This document shows positions 58,357 to 64,000 of a stretch of DNA of 64,000 bases, piece by piece (within the stretch, counting starts at the first letter, position 1; each line of letters starts with the position of its first letter). A program made the position numbers and the translations under genes. The stretch covers positions 24,919,780-24,983,779 of the forward strand of contig NC_035447.2 in NCBI RefSeq assembly GCF_002127325.2. Reading direction: 5' to 3'. The DNA comes from Helianthus annuus (taxonomy: Eukaryota > Streptophyta > Magnoliopsida > Asterales > Asteraceae). Under the pieces are notes generated by a model. That model was not told the origin of the DNA and did not search any database. It was given only the letters and a program-made list of their open reading frames with translations.

Positions 58357-58494
58357 AGTTACAACATTTGCAAAAATGGGATTTCTAACTTCCTTAATCG
58401 TAACTCTCTGGTCACCACCATGCTCACTGCCGAATTCAACGTCTTCAAAATCAACATCTGTGTTTCGTCCGGTGTTGCTTCGTGGATCCATTAA
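58357..58494 (-). pseudogene. Coding-like patch in the large MITE
   Basis: Minus strand 'MDPRSNTGRNTDVDFEDVEF' then 'GDQRVTIKEVRNPIFANVV'. It reads like true protein sequence of the kind that starts a plant gene (short acidic N-terminus), but I recognise no family. Possibly a captured first exon. Confidence 0.3.
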
Positions 58495-58737
58495 AAACAA
58501 CAAACGATTAAACCCTAATCACGTAGAAATGAAAACCGCAATGTATGGTTTCAAAAATTATGAATATTTGAAACTGATACGATTCACAATTACCGGAATG
58601 GTGGTGTAACGAACTCGTGATCTGCTTATTGAAGGAATTGTTTGATATACCCTTATGTAGGAAAACTGAATCAGGGACACGTGTAGGGCTATTATGATCG
58701 CGTACGTAATGTATGATTAGAGGATTTGTATTCTACA

Positions 58738-59040
58738 CTTCCTCTGTCACACCCTAACCGATGACGGAAACATTGAAGTGAGACGAAATAGATTGCTGGA
58801 GACTTCATAACACTAACATTTGCGACAAGTATTTAAATAATAAATTTTATTTCATTTCTAAAGAGTCAATTACAAAGATTGAAATCAAATACAACGACTT
58901 GAAATAAAAGAAATACATTACAATAAGAATACAAAGTTTAAAATGAATATCTAGGCATCCTACTATGTTCCATGCATCACCAACATCATCATTAAACCTG
59001 CAACATGTTTTTAAAAAAGCATAGTTCAATACAACGTATT
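58738..59040. other. No gene seen
   Basis: 'tgtcacaccctaaccgatgac' followed by an AT-rich stretch. No coding signal. Confidence 0.35.
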
Positions 59041-59270
59041 CACTACAAAAAAAATGCCATAGTGACATACAAAAAGTGCCACAAAACAACAGAAAAGTGC
59101 CACTAAAAACACCTTTAGGAATGGGCGGCACACAAAAAAAGTGTCACTAGAAGCGCTGACGCTAAAGCCTTTTAGTGACACTTTTTCAATCTGCCGCACA
59201 AAGTATATAGGCTTTTAGTGGCACTGTTTTTTCTGCCACTACAAACTTTTAGGCTTTTAGTGACACATAT
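59041..59270. mobile_element. CACTA-like terminus
   Basis: CACTACAAAAAAAATGCC start, followed by subterminal repeats 'aaaagtgccac' / 'ttttagtg(g/a)cac', the layout of an En/Spm end. No matching TTTGTAGTG end was found downstream, so the element is truncated or extends unrecognised. Confidence 0.6.
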
Positions 59271-59850
59271 TTTTTGCCACAAATCACATCAAATTATTTA
59301 TCATATTAATTTTTATTGATTACAATTATTATTTATTTACATTAAAAAATAAAAATAAAATTGTAAAATGTAGAAATCATAATAATATAATCAATTCAAT
59401 TAAAAAGTTCAATCAATCATATTACAAAGATTCCAAATGTTTGCAAAGAAATAACTAATAAGTGTCGACCTAAATCAATCTTCTTACAAAACAAACATTT
59501 AAAAAAGGTTTGAACAAAAACTCAAAACTCCATTGCGTTCATGAATCTCTTTCAGAATCTTCATGCGAGTAAAATATTCATTGTGTTAACTCTTTCTTAG
59601 CGATCGTATTTCGCACTTCATAGCTGTTCCTTGCACTTACTCCTTATTGTCGCCGCATCAGCCAATTCACTATATTCAACCTGAAATTTCACAATTCATG
59701 TTCAAATGATTAGATCTCATAACCATAGCCATTAAAACCATAGCCATTAAAGATGCAAGAGAAATTAATAAACGACTAATTTACTTCTTTTGACATCACG
59801 TTAAGCTCTCTTCAGCTAAAGATTGGGTGGTTCTTTCAATACATCTAGTT
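59271..59850. other. AT-rich; faint coding patch
   Basis: 59570-59690 on the minus strand reads 'YSELADAATIRSKCKEQL' before a stop, possibly a decayed exon of an En/Spm-type protein. Otherwise nothing. Confidence 0.3.
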
Positions 59851-59859
59851 GTCTATATT

Positions 59860-60073
59860 GCCATCACCTAAGATGGCACGAATTGCCCTTCTAGTTAACA
59901 GAATTACATATAAAATGACCGAATTGTCATTCTCGTTAACAGAAAAATGGATGAAGTCAACCCGGTGGACTAAAATGGCAACGGTGAAACGTTTTTGGAC
60001 CCACATGCGAAAAATGAAACCTTTGGACTAAACTGTCAAAATGACCATACCACAGGGACTAAAATGACATTTA
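59860..60073. mobile_element. Right half of a foldback element
   Basis: 'cgaattgcccttctagttaa', 'aatggatgaagtcaac', 'ggtggactaaaatggcaac' and 'cacagggactaaaatgacat' match the right half of the element ending at 51250. The left arm is lost. Confidence 0.75.
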
Positions 60074-60137
60074 CTTCTATAAAAAATGAATAAAAATAGT
60101 AAATAAATAAACTTTAATAAGACTTACGGTCCTCTTC

Positions 60138-60232
60138 ATGCTAGCCTCGCCAAAAACCGCCAGGAGGTGGTGGATCTCCAGCACCATCGCCTCCATATCT
60201 TCTTGGCATGACATCCGCCATAATTTCCTGAA
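60138..60232 (-). pseudogene. Possible exon of a CACTA-associated protein
   Basis: Minus strand 'EIMADVMPRRYGGDGAGDPP' and 'PPPGGFWRG' then a stop, preceded by 'ttttcag', a splice-acceptor-like border. A Gly/Asp/Pro-rich start after 'MPRR.GGDG' is what I recall from plant Ptta/En-Spm proteins. Weak evidence. Confidence 0.3.
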
Positions 60233-60339
60233 AATTATAAGATATAGAAATAATAGAAATATAGCAAACTGCTTGGACATAAGTTATGAGTTCTGGTTGA
60301 AACGGGTCCGCATCAGAACGAATTTTGGGTCGGGTCAGG

Positions 60340-60580
60340 TCACTTTGTTGCTGTTTTTTACAGCCATTTTTTATGCTAATTTTATAGCATTTTCCAGCTT
60401 TCTGCAGCCATTTTTTTGCTGTTTTTACCGCCCTTTTAACGCAGATTTTACTGCATTTTTTGCAGCTTTCTGTAGCATTTTATTGCTATTTTTACAGCCA
60501 ATTTGACGCTTATTTATACAACATTTTTTGCAGCTGTTCTACAGCCATTTTGTTGTTGTTCTGCAGCCATTTTGTTGTTC
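60340..60580 (-). repeat. Degenerate 'ttttgcagc' word array
   Basis: Repeated 'ttgctgttttta', 'cagccatttt', 'gcagctttctg(c/t)ag' with period near 35-40 bp. Open frames across it (Phe/Ala/Cys-rich) are by-products. Confidence 0.65.
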
Positions 60581-61234
60581 AGGCCCCACAAACATTCACA
60601 ATCAAACTCACTCAAAACTCACGTATGTGTTAAACTCACAATCAAACCCCTGACCTATCACCCAATAACATGCAGACCCGTGACCCATAGGCTACTGAAC
60701 CGTTTCTATTCGACCCTCTGACCCGTGAACTATCCCGCAAATGACCGATTAACCCAACAAAAACTATATTATTGATAGATTAGAGTGTACCAATTTATAT
60801 TTTAAAGAGACAATTAGGATGATTTGTACCTATTAAGCACAACTGCTCTGTTGACTATTAACTCTGCAATTCGCTACTCACACAAATCAACAGCACAAAT
60901 TATGGCCTTGGTGGTGCTTCTAAACTGTAATAGAATAAAAAAGATCAGTTATATAAGAAACAAACAATATAAAACCAAAACAAAGAGCGTATTGCAATCT
61001 CCTACGACGAGTTTAGTCTTTGAATGTTCTTTCAAACGCTTAAAGACAACACTTAATATTTTATGATTCTTTAATCCATATGCTAGCCAGCCCAAAACAG
61101 ATGAATTTCAAGATAACTTTGTGTCACAATAACGTCAAAATTCTTTTCAAGGGCTCTTCCAATACCACCTGCCTCCTTTGATATATCAAAATCCTTCACT
61201 CTACGGTGGGATATCGGTAATTTATAATATAATG

Positions 61235-61266
<32 letters not shown>

Positions 61267-61744
61267 GAACCTATATAGTATACGTATATTAATATCTAGA
61301 ACCTATACAATATATGTATACAACATCTTTATGCACTAACTTGTAAAAGTCTAGGGTTAATTTTGAAAAATCTGTAACTAGAGGATGAAATTGTAATTCA
61401 GTTAAAAGAAAAGGTGTGTAAACAAGAAAAACAATGAATTAATTTTTATAACCCTACTAAAATTGTAATCAGCTGTCACCTAAAAAAACCCTAAACTAAA
61501 GCAGCCGTCCTCCTCATGTCTATCTCCCCTGTTCGCTCCTCCATCTTCTAAACCTAAAAAACAAACAGGCGACACAGATCTTCTTTCATTCTACCGTCTA
61601 TGATTCAGCAAGGAAGGTAAGGTTCGATCAGCAGGTAAGCTTCGATTCAACAACTTCGATTAGTCACCATTTCTTCTCTATCACGATTGAATTCTCTATC
61701 ACCAGCGATTTATGTGACTATAATTGGGCCTGTCTATATTATCG
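60581..61744. other. No gene seen; (TA)n and possible 5' UTR
   Basis: (TA)n at about 61238-61265. 61500-61640 is a C/T-rich stretch with 'aaaaaaccctaaac' and 'ggtaagg', resembling a plant 5' UTR and splice donor, but no following exon is found. Confidence 0.35.
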
Positions 61745-61915
61745 GTGAGATGATCGATATCAGAAATACAAAATATCGGCGATATATCGGTATATATCAC
61801 TGATATTATCGCCACCGATATTATTACCGATTTTTCATACCGATATGCCAGCCAAGGTCCGATAACCGATATATCGGTGAGATATCACCGAGATATCGCC
61901 GAGATTGACTGCATA
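61745..61915. repeat. GATATCGG-type palindromic word array
   Basis: More than ten occurrences of 'gatat(a)tcgg', 'ccgatat' and 'gagatatc' in 170 bp, on both strands, so the region is largely self-complementary. Confidence 0.8.
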
Positions 61916-63494
61916 GGTCTCTGCAAAGAAAAGGGTTATAGTATAAGGTCCGTTTTCTAGCCCTAAACCATAGTATCTAAGAGAGCCTGGAGACTTTCTA
62001 GAATTTCTGTAAAGTTCTGGATATCTTGTGTTATCGACTTGGATTAAGGTGGAAACTACAAATGACGGGCCACGTTGAATTCGGTCAATGACTTACAAAT
62101 GCAAAGCTGGTATCGTTAGCAAGCAACAAATATCATCATAATTAGATTTTGATATCATACAAACTTACAAATGCTTCTGTCTACTGCCGTGACAACGAAG
62201 GTCCGCTGTCACCATCTTGAGCTTCACCAGCGCAGCCTCTGCAATTACGAGACAATGACAACCAAACTCCACTCAAATGTCTAATTCAGATGCATTTTTT
62301 CAAACAAATAACCTGTAAAGAGTAAAACTTTTATAGAATGTAACTAAAATGTCCAATAAAGAAAATTATCCATATAGAAGTTAAATCGCAACCTGTAAGT
62401 ACATTCAGATGCATTTTCAGATGTTGGATTCAAATGAGATAGCACTAACTTTTTCATGATATAAATATATTCTACAAAATCACAAACTCTTTATTCCAAA
62501 CGAGCGAAACCCTAAATCGCAACCTATCAGTACAGTACATTCAGGTGTAATTTCCAAACAAACTCAACAAAAATCTTCATCCAACTTCTATCTATGCTTA
62601 AGAGTTGAACAACAAAATCAAACAAGCTAACCTACTAACGATTATGTAACAGAATCAAACAAAAAAATGAGATTGAACTGGAAAAGTGACTCACAGATGA
62701 ACTAAAACAAGACTCTTTAGTCTAACATAGTGCAGTTTAGGGTTTAAAGCTAAGAATTTGAAGCTACTTAGTCACCACTTAAATAAGACTCTTTAGTCTA
62801 ACATAGTGTAGTTGAGGGTTTCAAAAGGAAAACACCTAAGCTCGTAATAGTACTATTAACTTTTAAGCCCCAAGCCATAACATACTTCCCTGGTTATGAT
62901 TGAGCACTAAACCAAAAGATTTCTGTTTACAAAGCATCTAAACAAATGCAACTTTCAATAAATAAGCCAAACTCACCAATTATATATAGAAACAAAACAA
63001 AAATAATCTTCACTGGTACAAAACTCATCTCTTTATGCAAAACAATAGCAAAATTCCAACCAAAAAATTGGGCAAAAACAATATATTACCTACAGAGACT
63101 TTCCTATCAGTTTCTGCAACTTGTTGAAGGTAGATGATAGTGGAATTGCAATCGGTTATGACAAAATAAGAACACAACCCCTAACTTTTGAAATAAATAT
63201 GGAACGGTGAGATACACTGGTGATTTGGGGATCTCAGGTGGTGGGGGCCTAGTGCTCCGGCGGTGGTGGTCGTCTCACGTGGTGGTTGTCGTCTCAAACG
63301 CAGCAGCGGTGGTGGTCGTTGCCCCTCTCAGGTTGTGCAATTTGGGGGGAAAGAGAGGTCGGATGGGGCAAAAAGGCCTCCCATGCCGTTTTATGGCCAC
63401 AAATAAAGAAAGAAGATAAACCGTCTGATCGTTTTTTTATCAATGGCCAGAATCTCATGTGTGATATTAAAACACGGATTAGACTTTTACACCG
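61916..63494. other. No gene seen; one 28-bp direct repeat
   Basis: 'aagactctttagtctaacat' with 'agtg' occurs near 62709 and 62786. A G/T-rich stretch at 63210-63360 gives Val/Arg-rich frames on both strands that look non-coding. Confidence 0.4.
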
Positions 63495-63796
63495 TAGGGT
63501 ATAGTGGTGTGTGGGTTGGAGGCATGGTGCGACACGTGGAATATGGGACACCCAAGACCAAAAGCCAATTTCAAAGGGGTATGATGGGGCGTGGCTGGGG
63601 TGGCGTAGCCAAGCCACATCACAATGAGGTTCCGCCATGGCTAGTGCTCTTGGCCAATGAGGTTCCGCCATGTCATGTGGGTAGCCCCACCCAACGCCCG
63701 AGCTGAATCCCACGCCAAACGGGCCACACTGAAACCTAAACTCACCCGGGGTGGTGACTTAGGCGTTTGTACCCAACCCACGCCCCATACCCCATA
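63495..63796. mobile_element. GC-rich MITE-like element
   Basis: The ends are imperfect inverted repeats: 'agggtatagtggtgtgtggg' then 'ttgg' on the left, and the complement of 'tatggggcgtgggttggg' on the right. The interior has a direct repeat 'aatgaggttccgccatg' (about 63623 and 63657). GC content is well above the surroundings. Confidence 0.55.
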
Positions 63797-63800
63797 GTCT

Positions 63801-63829
63801 TAGGGGCGACTTTTTTTATGTCGCCCCTA
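63801..63829. repeat. Perfect 10-bp hairpin
   Basis: TAGGGGCGAC, 9-base loop, GTCGCCCCTA. Followed by 'tttcttgtag', which looks like a CACTA end lacking its last bases, so this may be a subterminal repeat of a truncated CACTA element. Confidence 0.6.
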
Positions 63830-64000
63830 AAGCTCTTATTTCTTGTAGCCAGGGCACCTCAAAACAGAAATTGCACACAAATCCATCAACAATTAGAAAG
63901 AAAACAAGGAGCGCATTAATTAAAATTAAAGATTTGTGATTGAATACCTACCAAATTGACGTCAGGATTTAAACAGGAGCACAATCAATTTTGGTCGGTG

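Larger units (their letters stand above)
57408..58737. mobile_element. Large relative (iii) of MITE (ii) with long array
   Basis: TIRs of ~35 bp: left 'acgtacaatacctcttatcc' then 'tacattatgtacgcgat', right 'atcgcgtacgtaatgta' then 'tgattagaggatttgta'. Sequence and order resemble MITE (ii) (acgtacaata...cttatcgtac). 1.33 kb; contains the array 57840-58330 and a short coding-like patch. Confidence 0.8.

Noticed and set aside
60138..60721. Plus-strand Phe/Ala/Cys-rich frames
   Set aside because: Produced by the degenerate ttttgcagc array; no domain.
63294..63713. 139-codon minus frame, His/Pro/Trp-rich
   Set aside because: Lies across the GC-rich MITE and G/T-rich repeat; composition follows the repeat and no domain is seen.

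Overview
This window looks like a repeat-dominated stretch of a plant nuclear genome, most likely an Asteraceae (daisy/sunflower family). The evidence is plant-type Ty3/Gypsy and Ty1/Copia LTR retrotransposons with initiator-Met-tRNA primer sites, LINE zinc-finger tails, CACTA and MULE-type DNA elements, Helitron-like 3' hairpins and long (TA)n runs. The family assignment is inference: several element proteins (a pre-gag ORF and a longin-like env-position ORF) resemble predicted proteins I remember from sunflower, lettuce and Tanacetum. I see no intact host gene, no tRNA or rRNA gene, and nothing prokaryotic.

Layout. 1-1.47 kb: the right part of a Gypsy-type LTR. 2.1-3.1 kb: a TA-flanked inverted-repeat element. 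3.7-6.1 kb: a tandemly duplicated block carrying two Helitron-like 3' ends, the second copy split by a foldback element with a perfect 9-bp target duplication. 6.7-9.0 kb: the 5' part of a minus-strand Copia element (LTR, primer site, repeat-rich leader, broken Gag), cut off by a Gypsy LTR end. 9.6-10.2 kb: a LINE tail. 10.9 kb: an isolated exon-like ORF start.

12.3-35.9 kb is the core: two minus-strand copies of an unusual LTR unit that contains no gag, protease, integrase or reverse transcriptase, only a leader and one long Thr/Ser/Pro-rich then coiled-coil ORF. The copies are in tandem and share the central LTR (LTR-ORF-LTR-ORF). The upstream copy is split by a complete nested Tekay-like Ty3/Gypsy chromovirus (19089-31806) with a 5-bp target duplication (TGTGG), near-identical LTRs, an extra pre-gag ORF and a gag-pol polyprotein killed by four stops and one frameshift.

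36.4-36.8 kb: three consecutive exons of an AINTEGUMENTA-like (AP2-domain) gene, with canonical splice sites, lying between two ~250-bp direct repeats. 38.1-38.9 kb: another LINE tail. 39.07-41.92 kb: a complete non-autonomous CACTA element (3-bp target duplication AGA) carrying a 146-codon gene-like ORF. 43.8-46.7 and 55.3-57.4 kb: a ~2.1-kb dispersed duplication with a SANT/Myb-like ORF fragment; the second copy preserves the empty sites of a solo LTR and a MITE present in the first. 46.7-48.1 kb: four inverted-repeat elements in a row embedded in (TA)n. 48.8-51.3 kb: three more 9-bp-TSD foldback elements. 50.1-55.2 kb: a probable large TIR element with terminal arrays of a gtagcaaaat-type word. 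57.4-58.7 kb: a large relative of the 47-kb MITEs with an expanded internal array. 59-64 kb: CACTA-like remnants, a GATATCGG-type array and a GC-rich MITE.

Functionally, the only working parts visible are cis elements of transposons (LTR promoters, primer sites, TIRs). The coding parts are almost all broken, so most units here would depend on proteins supplied in trans.
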